From: Gardnerella vaginalis
GTDB taxonomy: Bacteria; Actinomycetota; Actinomycetes; Actinomycetales; Bifidobacteriaceae
DNA: 64,000 bases
NCBI RefSeq assembly: GCF_001546485.1
Contig: NZ_KQ956830.1
Coordinates: 141,336 to 205,335, forward strand
Reading direction: 5' to 3'
The position numbers and the translations under genes are program-made. This document shows positions 38,963-46,312 of this stretch, one piece after another (within the stretch, counting starts at the first letter, position 1; the number at the start of each line of letters is the position of its first letter). The notes beneath the pieces were generated by a model. That model ran no database searches. It saw only the letters and a list, made by a program, of their open reading frames with translations, and was not told the origin of the DNA.

Positions 38963-39496
38963 ATGACAAGAGTTTTGAAAAGAGTGAAAATGAAGAGAGT
39001 AAGCAAAAAAAATCAGAAAAATAATCGCCGCTTATACCTTTTAGTTTTTATTGGCGGTACTTTAGGAGCATTTGTGCGTGGAATAATTTCTTCCTATGCG
39101 CACATAATTCAGCCAGTAGATGGTCAGTCTTCTATATTCGGTCAGCTTACTTTAGGTACTTTCCTATCTAATATGATTGCTTGCTTTATTTTTGCTTTTG
39201 TTACTGCAATAGCAGTTAAGGCGTTACCGGCGGAAAAGCAAGCTTTGTTTAAATATGCTCTTGGAACAGGCTTTTGCGGCGGATTGTCAACTATGTCTAC
39301 TTTCGCATTTGAAGGTGCTATGTCGCTTATTGCTCCGCGCATGACGTTTGCTATTTTGGGTATGATTTTTTCTTTGATTTTTGGCGTTCTCATGGCATTC
39401 TTTGGAAGTTGGGTTGGAACAAGAATTGCAAAATGTATCAATAGAAAGCGGGAACAAACTGTTGTAGAAGCTAATACTAAGGCGGTGAAACAATGA
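38963..39496 (+). CDS. crcB: fluoride channel subunit FluC/CrcB (first of a pair)
   Basis: The 177-residue membrane protein has four hydrophobic segments and CrcB/FluC signatures GGTLGAFVRGII, LGTFLSNMIACF and GFCGGLSTMSTFAFE. FluC dimers export fluoride passively. The N-terminus is Lys/Arg-rich; ATG 38963 or ATG 38990 may be used, while the GTG at 38948 is inside the purA terminator. It overlaps the second FluC gene by ATGA, so a heterodimer is likely, as in other Gram-positives. Confidence 0.88.
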   Translation: MTRVLKRVKMKRVSKKNQKNNRRLYLLVFIGGTLGAFVRGIISSYAHIIQPVDGQSSIFGQLTLGTFLSNMIACFIFAFVTAIAVKALPAEKQALFKYALGTGFCGGLSTMSTFAFEGAMSLIAPRMTFAILGMIFSLIFGVLMAFFGSWVGTRIAKCINRKREQTVVEANTKAVKQ

Positions 39497-39903
39497 ATTC
39501 ATTGTACGTTTTTACTATATTTGTTTTGCCTTGCTTTTTTGGCGGTTTAGGCGCTGTTTTAAGATGCGCCATGACTAAAAAAATTGCTGCAAGCCATAAT
39601 AGTAGAGTTCCTGTTGCAACTCTGTTTATTAATTGTTTAGCTTCGTTTGCTTTAGGAGTTGTTTCTAATGTTTTCATGGTTGCAGTAGCGATTTTTGGCG
39701 CTAATGTTGTTTATTTGATGATTTTAGGATTTTTGGGTGGATTCTCAACTTTTTCTACTGCAATTTTTGAAGGTGTGGAGCTTATTCAAAGAAAGCGCAT
39801 AAAAGATGGCATTTTTCTGCTTTGCGCGGAGTTGATTGCGCCATTTTTGGCTGCTTCTGTTGGTTATATTGTTTCGCAGATATTGTTATTGTACATATTT
39901 TAG
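39493..39903 (+). CDS. crcB: fluoride channel subunit FluC/CrcB (second of a pair)
   Basis: The 136-residue protein has four membrane segments and motifs FGGLGAVLRCAM, VATLFINCLASFALG and GFLGGFSTFSTAIFEG. It overlaps the first subunit by 4 bp. The pair is probably a heterodimeric fluoride channel. The ClC gene follows by 21 bp, which suggests a halide-handling unit. Confidence 0.9.
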   Translation: MNSLYVFTIFVLPCFFGGLGAVLRCAMTKKIAASHNSRVPVATLFINCLASFALGVVSNVFMVAVAIFGANVVYLMILGFLGGFSTFSTAIFEGVELIQRKRIKDGIFLLCAELIAPFLAASVGYIVSQILLLYIF

Positions 39904-39924
39904 TATTTAAAAGTTAAGCATTGT

Positions 39925-41310
39925 GTGCAGAATCGAGTTGTAGTGAATTTTAAGAATGTAGCGAGCTTTTTAAGTAAGTGGTCAAAGCAAATATCAGAAA
40001 CTTTTTGTCAGCTTCGCTGGAAAGTAATATTAGCGGGCGTATTCGTTGGCGCAGTTTCCGGTTCGCTTGTAGCTTCCTACAGACTTGGTATTGAGTATGG
40101 TACAGATTTTGCGCGCTGGATGTATTTGCAAATGTGGCATAATGCGTGGTGGATTGTGCCATGTGTAGTTTTTGCTATAATTGCCGGTCTCATTATTGGA
40201 TGGATGAGTATTAAAGAAAGTATGGCTTCCGGAAGCGGTATTCCGCAAGTTGTGGGCTACGTTCGGCGCGGATTAAATATGCGCTGGAACACTATTTTAC
40301 CGGTACGTTTTGTTGGTGGTTTGCTAGGTTCTTTATTTGGATTGTCGCTTGGGCGTGAAGGCCCGTCAATTCAAATTGGCGCGTGTGGCGCACAGATGTT
40401 GTCACGAATTTTCCGCAAAGGCAAGCGTGACGACATACAAGAACATTATATTGTAACTGCTGGCGCTGCTGCTGGTTTATCGGCAGCATTTTCTGCTCCT
40501 CTTTCTGGCGTTATGTTTGCGATGGAAGAAGTGCAGCGTGGCTTAACTTCAACTGTTCTTATGGGTGCTGCTGTTGCTTCTTTGTGTGCTGATTTTGTTT
40601 CGCAGACATGTTTCGGTTTGCGACCGGTTTTAGATTTCGGGCAAATTCCAGACTTGCCAATGGGATTGCATATTTGGCTTATTCCACTTGGTATTTTTGC
40701 TGGATTTGTGGGCTCTTTAATGAATCGTTCACTTCTTGGCTTACAAACGTTGTATGGTTATTTGCCTCAGTGGATGCCGGTTGCGGTAGCCTGCTTAATT
40801 GCGATTCCAGTCGGCTTGTTCCTTCCTGAAGTACTTGGCGGCGGCTCTAATCTTGTTCGTCTTTCAGAGTATGGGAAAATAAGTATTGCAATGCTCTGTT
40901 TGCTTTTTGTTGCAAAAATGCTGTTTACTTCTACAAGTTTTGGTTGCGGTGCTCCTGGGGGTATTTTTATGCCGATTCTTGCTGTGGGTGCGCTCGCAGG
41001 CGGGGTAGCAGCTCGTGGTATTACTAGTGTTTCAGCATTTGGTATTGATGCAAAATTCGTATCTGTGTTCGCAGTCTGTGTGATGGCTGGTACGTTGTCT
41101 GCTTCTGTAAAAGCTCCTTTGACTTCGATTTTGCTAACAGTTGAAATGTCTGGAACTATGATTCATACACTTCCAGTTGCAGCTTCCGCGTTTATTGCGC
41201 TGCTTATTTCGGATATTCTAAAAACTAAGCCAATTTATGGGGAACTTCTTGAGCGTTATATGCAGTCTCATGGAGATCTTGTGCTTAATCACGCACTGAC
41301 TTTGGAATAA
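39925..41310 (+). CDS. ClC-family chloride/proton antiporter or channel
   Basis: The 461-residue membrane protein carries the ClC selectivity motifs GSGIPQVV near residue 98, GREGPSIQIG near 143 with the gating Glu, and GCGAPGGIFMPIL near 345. FSAPLSGVMFAMEEVQ contains the EE pair at the position of the proton-pathway glutamate, so a Cl-/H+ exchanger is favoured. GSGIP with Ser argues against the fluoride-specific CLC-F subgroup, despite the adjacent FluC pair. The start is GTG 39925 with a weak ribosome site. Confidence 0.9.
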   Translation: MQNRVVVNFKNVASFLSKWSKQISETFCQLRWKVILAGVFVGAVSGSLVASYRLGIEYGTDFARWMYLQMWHNAWWIVPCVVFAIIAGLIIGWMSIKESMASGSGIPQVVGYVRRGLNMRWNTILPVRFVGGLLGSLFGLSLGREGPSIQIGACGAQMLSRIFRKGKRDDIQEHYIVTAGAAAGLSAAFSAPLSGVMFAMEEVQRGLTSTVLMGAAVASLCADFVSQTCFGLRPVLDFGQIPDLPMGLHIWLIPLGIFAGFVGSLMNRSLLGLQTLYGYLPQWMPVAVACLIAIPVGLFLPEVLGGGSNLVRLSEYGKISIAMLCLLFVAKMLFTSTSFGCGAPGGIFMPILAVGALAGGVAARGITSVSAFGIDAKFVSVFAVCVMAGTLSASVKAPLTSILLTVEMSGTMIHTLPVAASAFIALLISDILKTKPIYGELLERYMQSHGDLVLNHALTLE

Positions 41311-41470
41311 GTGAGGATTATTTAATTTTTTATTGAAATAATTTCATAGTATTAACGCGAGTTTTAAACACAGTTTTTGAGTTAGATTGGTCTAAATCAG
41401 CTTTCAATGTTTTAACCACATTGCTGCGATTCCATTGCATACCAGCTTGCTTATGCGTTTCAATAGGCGC

Positions 41471-42613
41471 ATGAGTATGAATATGAATGCAAATAATAAA
41501 CTGGCTGATGCTACTATTGGTAACGTTTCTGGCAGTAGTAGTGTGCGTGTAGGGGAACTGCAAAACACGCAGCGTTATGTTTATCCTCCCCAGGCATCAG
41601 CGCAATCGCACAATAGTGGAGTGCCTGGTATTGCAGAGTCTGTAAAAGCAGCTTCGGAAGATCATACGATAATGACTGTATTGCCTCAATATTCTCGTAG
41701 CACAACCAGTAGTACTGTTCGTTCGACGCAAGAATATGCACAGGAGCAAATGGTGTGTGGGACGTTGTCTCCGTTGCCCTCAAATATCCTAGTGGGGACT
41801 GCTGCAACTGATGGCATTGGATTGAGTACGTCATTATCGTTACTTGCTCGTCATTTAACTATGCGTGGACATCATGTTGCACTTGTTGATGCTGATTTGG
41901 TGCATGGCGGTTTAGATGTGCTACTCGGCTTAGAATCTGATGAAGGTCGTCGTTTACAAGAAGTTGAGGCACCGTTAGGTCACTGTGATGGCTATGTATT
42001 GTGTAATGAGCTAGTGCACTGGGATGGAGTTGATGTTTTAGCGTTTGCTCCGTGGCAAGGTAAGCGGCCGGAACCGTGGGTAGTTGAGGCTGCTATTCGC
42101 GCTTTAGCTGAAGCCTGTGATGTAGTTATTGTAGATATTGGTGCTGGTGAAGTTGCGATGCAGGCTTACAAGAGTATTCCTCAGCTTGCTAATTTAGCAA
42201 CATTGGCTGCTGTTGAATTATCTGTACTTGATTTAGCTCGTTTTCGTGCTTTCTTTCAAAGGTTTAATAGTGTATACAGTGATGGTGATGGTTCTTGCAA
42301 TAAATTTGGGGCGATAGGTTTAGCGCCGCGTGGATTAACACAAAAATCGTATGTTTTACATATTGATGAAGCCGCTGAATATTTAACAATTCCAATATTG
42401 GGTTCGTTATCTTATGATGCGCGTATGTATGCGAGCATTGTTGGTGGGTATGGTATCCGAGGTATTTCAGCGCCAATGAAAGCGACTATGAAACAGATTG
42501 AACGTTGGCTTTTGGGAGATGTTATTGCGCGTACAAAAGATACAGTAGCTCAATATCGAAGAGTGCAATATCGTCATTTACAGCATACTGGGGGCAGGTA
42601 TGGTAGTGAGTAA
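41471..42613 (+). CDS. CpaE/Ssd-like protein of the Tad pilus locus, degenerate P-loop
   Basis: The 380-residue protein has a variable N-terminal 95 residues and a MinD/ParA-like domain. The deviant Walker A reads ILVGTAATDGIGLSTS, lacking the usual KGGxGKT lysines, while the second motif VALVDADLVHGGLDVLLGLE is intact. This matches septum-site/Tad helper proteins of the Rv3660c type, which localise pilus assembly. ATG 41471 is chosen among several nearby in-frame starts. It overlaps the TadA gene by 14 bp, so it is the first gene of the Tad operon. Confidence 0.82.
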   Translation: MSMNMNANNKLADATIGNVSGSSSVRVGELQNTQRYVYPPQASAQSHNSGVPGIAESVKAASEDHTIMTVLPQYSRSTTSSTVRSTQEYAQEQMVCGTLSPLPSNILVGTAATDGIGLSTSLSLLARHLTMRGHHVALVDADLVHGGLDVLLGLESDEGRRLQEVEAPLGHCDGYVLCNELVHWDGVDVLAFAPWQGKRPEPWVVEAAIRALAEACDVVIVDIGAGEVAMQAYKSIPQLANLATLAAVELSVLDLARFRAFFQRFNSVYSDGDGSCNKFGAIGLAPRGLTQKSYVLHIDEAAEYLTIPILGSLSYDARMYASIVGGYGIRGISAPMKATMKQIERWLLGDVIARTKDTVAQYRRVQYRHLQHTGGRYGSE

Positions 42614-43691
42614 GAGTAATACTCGTGACATAGATTTTGGTATCTTACAGGAATTTGCTGCTGATTTGCATGTTACTGATATGGTTATAAGTGAAGAAGG
42701 TCGTGTTTGGGTGGATCGAGGACAAGGTTTACGTGAGTGTGTGCCTCGTGTGCCTTTACGAAATCCTACATTGCTACGAGAATATGCGGTATGGCTTTGC
42801 GCTCAGCTTGGTAAAAGACTTGATGATGCTTGTCCTATAGCTGACGCTTCAAGTAAATCTGGTATTCGTATTCATGCAGTATTGGCGCCAGTCGTTGCGC
42901 AAGGTGCGGCATTGTCTATTCGTTTCCCTTCGATCAAACGTTGTGATTTGTTATCTTTAAGTAATCAAGGTATGTTCCCTCAAGAATTAGCATATATGTT
43001 GAGCGTATTAGTGCAGTTAAGAGCCAATATAGTTATTACTGGAAGTACTGGTTCTGGGAAAACTACTCTTATGAAAGCTTTGCTTGCAGTGGCTGATTCA
43101 CATGATCGAATTGTGTCAGTTGAAGAGACTCGAGAGCTTGGTGCATTGACAGCTAATCATGTTTCATTAAGTGTGCGAGAAGCAAATGTAGAAGGTGCAG
43201 GTGAAATTAGTTTATCTCAACTAGTAAAAGCAACGTTAAGAATGCGTCCAGATCGCATCATTCTAGGTGAATGTAGAGGTGAAGAAATTGCGGATTTGTT
43301 ACGCGTATTCACTTCAGGTCATAAAGGTGGGATGACGACGTTGCACGCTGATGAAGTAGAAAAGGTTCCTGCTCGTCTTATGGCGTTGGGTTTACTTGCG
43401 GGATTAGAGCCAGCTGCTTTATGCGCTTTGGCAGCGGGTGCTTTTGATGTGGTTATTCACGTGGAGCGTACAGCAGATGGGCGTCGTATGGTTCGAGAAC
43501 TTGGTGTTTTAGAGTCATCATCTCAGGGGTCAGTGTTGCGAGGCATTGCTGTTTTGCAGTTGATACGTCGTGCAGATAATCGTTTGAATATGGAAGTTCT
43601 GCCAGCTTGGGCTAAATTTGCTCAACGCTGGCAGCTTCCTGAAGATATTACCAGTATTCATACGTGTGCTCTAAGTCAATTGACATCGTAA
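42600..43691 (+). CDS. tadA: TadA/CpaF-type secretion ATPase
   Basis: The 363-residue type IV/II secretion ATPase powers pilin assembly. It shows Walker A TGSTGSGKTTLMKAL, the acid box VSVEETRELG, Walker B RPDRIILGECRGEE and the His box GGMTTLHADE. GGGGGCAGG lies before ATG 42600. It lies between the CpaE-like gene and tadB. Confidence 0.95.
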   Translation: MVVSKSNTRDIDFGILQEFAADLHVTDMVISEEGRVWVDRGQGLRECVPRVPLRNPTLLREYAVWLCAQLGKRLDDACPIADASSKSGIRIHAVLAPVVAQGAALSIRFPSIKRCDLLSLSNQGMFPQELAYMLSVLVQLRANIVITGSTGSGKTTLMKALLAVADSHDRIVSVEETRELGALTANHVSLSVREANVEGAGEISLSQLVKATLRMRPDRIILGECRGEEIADLLRVFTSGHKGGMTTLHADEVEKVPARLMALGLLAGLEPAALCALAAGAFDVVIHVERTADGRRMVRELGVLESSSQGSVLRGIAVLQLIRRADNRLNMEVLPAWAKFAQRWQLPEDITSIHTCALSQLTS

Positions 43692-43714
43692 CTTGGTTTG
43701 AGAGATTGGGGGGA

Positions 43715-44296
43715 ATGAAGATGGATATTGAAGAGGCGCTCGCAGGGTTACTTGCAGCTCTGCGAGCGGGATCGACATTTGTTATGATCATACAAGCTGA
43801 TACTAAAATAGAGCATTATAGTAGTGCTTCTGTAATGAATACTGAGCTTATTTATCAGTGGCTTGCTACGCGATGTTTAACTCGTAATCGCAAAATAACT
43901 GACAGTCAGCGTCGTCGTCTTGAACGGCATATGCATCATGTTGCTGAAAATCTTATGACTGCGTACCAATTAAGTAATACGCTTGGGTGTGCTATGGCAA
44001 CTTGCGTAGAGGCTACCGCTGCGTCGTATCATGCTCAGCGTCGTGCTGAAGATTTGCGTGCTGATGTTGCTGCAATGCCTCAAGCCACTATAAAATTACT
44101 GACTGCATTGCCTTTTTTGGCACTTCTAGCTGGAGAATTACTCGGTGGACATCCTCTCCTTATGTTAAGCACTACTGTGCATGGGTGGATTCTCTTAGCT
44201 CTTGGTGCAGTGTGTTATAGTTTGGGTTTAGCTTGGGTGCGTTCTATGCTTCGAATATCACAACATGCTATGGATAGCGCCATCGTGGGAGGCTAA
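43715..44296 (+). CDS. tadB: TadB-like inner-membrane platform protein
   Basis: The 193-residue protein is shorter than classical TadB. It has a helical N-terminal region like the type II secretion F domain (HMHHVAENLMTAYQLSNTLG) and two hydrophobic segments near residues 125-145 and 150-175. ATG 43715 is preferred for its GGGGGGA ribosome site; an open frame back to 43664 overlaps tadA. It stops 1 bp before tadC. Confidence 0.82.
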   Translation: MKMDIEEALAGLLAALRAGSTFVMIIQADTKIEHYSSASVMNTELIYQWLATRCLTRNRKITDSQRRRLERHMHHVAENLMTAYQLSNTLGCAMATCVEATAASYHAQRRAEDLRADVAAMPQATIKLLTALPFLALLAGELLGGHPLLMLSTTVHGWILLALGAVCYSLGLAWVRSMLRISQHAMDSAIVGG

Positions 44297-44297
44297 C

Positions 44298-44945
44298 ATG
44301 TGGTGGCAGCTTTGGATTATTGTTCCAATATTCGTTGTAATGGTTTGGCAGTGTTGCAATGTGTCTGTAGGTGCGCATGTGTTGGGTGAAGGTGCGCAAT
44401 TTTTATATGGTAATGCAAGAATGAAATATGAATGGCGAAATGCACGCATATCAGACATTGATCCGCTGCTAGGTTTGCATATGATTATTGTTGCGCTGCG
44501 TAGTGGGGCATCTATTCCGAGAGCTCTTACTGCTGTTGGCGAAGTATTGCCGGGGGGCTGTGGTCTATGGCTCTGTGCAGTTTCAGATGCGTTATTAGCT
44601 GGTGATACGTGGCATGAAGCTTGGTCTCCTGTTTATGTGCATACTACTCAAATTGATTCTGTTGCTAAAAGTGGTATGAAATTAGTTGAAGGTGAACAAA
44701 TAGCTTCTTCATCAATATTGGCAAAATGGTTAATGTCAGCATTGTGTGAGTCTTGGTGTTATGGATCATCGCCAGTGCCAGTATTATTGGCTCTTTCGAG
44801 CCATTATGAGCGCACTATGGCGAATGCTGCCCGTCAAGAAACTTCGAGATTGTCTGTGCGCCTGCTACTTCCTGTAGGTTTATGTTTTTTGCCGTCTTTT
44901 ATATGTATTGGCATTGTTCCAACGGTGATGTCGCTTATGCGCTAG
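44298..44945 (+). CDS. tadC: TadC-like inner-membrane platform protein
   Basis: The 215-residue protein has an N-terminal hydrophobic segment, a T2SS-F domain with LHMIIVALRSGASIPRALTAVG, and a C-terminal hydrophobic segment. The actinobacterial Tad platform is typically made of two short F-domain proteins, as here. GGGAGG lies 6 nt before ATG 44298. Weak or no terminator follows; a palindrome lies 120 bp on. Confidence 0.85.
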   Translation: MWWQLWIIVPIFVVMVWQCCNVSVGAHVLGEGAQFLYGNARMKYEWRNARISDIDPLLGLHMIIVALRSGASIPRALTAVGEVLPGGCGLWLCAVSDALLAGDTWHEAWSPVYVHTTQIDSVAKSGMKLVEGEQIASSSILAKWLMSALCESWCYGSSPVPVLLALSSHYERTMANAARQETSRLSVRLLLPVGLCFLPSFICIGIVPTVMSLMR

Positions 44946-45065
44946 TTGTGGGTAAGACTAACAGATTGATTGTTTTCAATAACATGTTGTGATGGTTGAG
45001 TGAGCTTTTATCCACATTAAGGATTTTTTATTGGGGACGATGAGGTAACTTGTCACAATGGTAGC

Positions 45066-45082
45066 ATCCGAAAATTTCGGAT
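45066..45082. promoter_or_regulatory. 17-bp palindrome before the pilin gene
   Basis: ATCCGAAA and TTTCGGAT surround a single A at 45066-45082, 26 bp before the pilin start. It could be an operator or a weak terminator/attenuator separating the assembly genes from the pilin gene. The 17-mer with TTATCCACA (45003-45019) lies just upstream. Confidence 0.55.
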
Positions 45083-45107
45083 ATTTTGAAGGGAAAGGTA
45101 CAAGATT

Positions 45108-45383
45108 ATGGTTGGGATAATGCAGAATCTTGCCGTGCGTTGTTCGGTATCGATATTGCAAATGAATGAGCAATTATCAGTAATAGCAACGCGTTTACGG
45201 CAGAAAAGTGAGCAATATGCCGGTAATCTTCAACAACGAGATTCGGGTGCAGTTACTGCTGAATATGCTGTTGTTCTTATCGCTGCTACTGGTTTTGCTG
45301 CAGTGCTTATTGCTATTTTGAAATCAGGCGCTATACGAACAGCATTGACGCAATTGGTGCAAAAAGCATTGAAGATTAGTTGA
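45108..45383 (+). CDS. Flp-type pilin, DUF4244 family
   Basis: The 91-residue protein has a hydrophilic leader of about 46 residues, then DSGAVTAEYAVVLIAATGFA. The G-AVTAEY sequence fits the Flp prepilin cleavage rule G-x4-EY, and a single hydrophobic helix follows. It should be the major pilus subunit. GAAGGGAAAGG precedes ATG 45108. No prepilin peptidase gene is in the window, so processing must use one encoded elsewhere. Confidence 0.88.
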   Translation: MVGIMQNLAVRCSVSILQMNEQLSVIATRLRQKSEQYAGNLQQRDSGAVTAEYAVVLIAATGFAAVLIAILKSGAIRTALTQLVQKALKIS

Positions 45384-45416
45384 CGTATTGTGTAATGAAG
45401 CAAATGAAATGAGCTT

Positions 45417-45797
45417 ATGATGCGGAAAAATATAGCATGTGAGCGTTTATTGCGTACTAATAGTGTGCATGATTGCGGTGCAGTTACTGCTGAATTTGCT
45501 ATCGTTCTGCCTTGTGCATTGATGCTTATATTGGTGTTATTGGGTGTTGGTAGGGCAGTAGTATGCGCTATGAATTGCCATGATGCTGCAGCACAAGTTG
45601 CATATTATATGGTGACTCATCATGATGATAAAGCTGCTGCAAGTATTGCACAAAAAGTTGCAGGGCCGGGAGCTTCTGTGCGAATAAGTCGAGGCAGTGA
45701 TATGGCAAATATCGTTGTAAAATGTCCTCTTATTCCAGATCCTTTTCACATATTGCCACCATTGGTGGAGAGTCGTGTTAGTCAGGTTTTAGCATGA
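45417..45797 (+). CDS. TadE-like pseudopilin
   Basis: The 126-residue protein has the prepilin-type motif CGAVTAEFAIVLP near residue 20, a hydrophobic helix and a soluble C-terminal part. TadE-like proteins are minor pilins or assembly factors. It overlaps the next gene by ATGA. GAGCTTATG surrounds the start; no strong ribosome site is seen. Confidence 0.85.
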   Translation: MMRKNIACERLLRTNSVHDCGAVTAEFAIVLPCALMLILVLLGVGRAVVCAMNCHDAAAQVAYYMVTHHDDKAAASIAQKVAGPGASVRISRGSDMANIVVKCPLIPDPFHILPPLVESRVSQVLA

Positions 45798-46207
45798 ATT
45801 GGTACCATTATTGTTTGAAACATGTGATATATTTCGCGCGTAAGCGATGCGGTGCAGTAGACTGCGGTTCTGGCACAATGCTAGGCATTATGCTGGTAAT
45901 CGCAGTCTGCTTAATGCTCGTTTTTTCCACTATTCTAGGTCATGTGTTGAGTTCTAAGCATCAAGCGTATGCTGTTGCTACTGCCTCAGCATTGTCGGGT
46001 GCTTCAGCATTGCAACGTATGGAAACTCATGTGTGTAATGCTGCAGCGCGTACAGTTACTTCAAGTCATGCTATTTTGAAGTCATGTGCTTCAACTCATG
46101 ATGATGTAACTGTTCGTGTTGCCGTGCCGCTGCAGATTCCTTTTGCGCCTAGTGTGGAAGTTGTAGCTCGTGCAGGACTGGAAGATTGTGGTACATCGCA
46201 TAAATAA
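45794..46207 (+). CDS. Rv3654c/TadG-like pilus-associated protein
   Basis: The 137-residue protein has a basic N-terminus, CGAVDCGSGTMLGIMLVIAV and one hydrophobic helix, then a soluble region with several cysteines. Position after TadE and the layout match the small secreted/TadE-like protein at the end of actinobacterial Tad loci. The glutamate of the prepilin motif is replaced, so peptidase processing is doubtful. Confidence 0.75.
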   Translation: MNWYHYCLKHVIYFARKRCGAVDCGSGTMLGIMLVIAVCLMLVFSTILGHVLSSKHQAYAVATASALSGASALQRMETHVCNAAARTVTSSHAILKSCASTHDDVTVRVAVPLQIPFAPSVEVVARAGLEDCGTSHK

Positions 46208-46312
46208 AAATAAGGATGTGCTTAAATTTGTATTCAATACCAGGTGGGTGGCAGTTTCTGCTAGTCTGAAATAAGATATATTGGGGAAATAATTAGGTGG
46301 CGGTAGATTAAA

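Noticed and set aside
46208..46312. Signal recognition particle RNA (ffs) next to dnaX
   Set aside because: The gap is only about 100 bp and lacks the GNAR tetraloop hairpin with its conserved internal loop.
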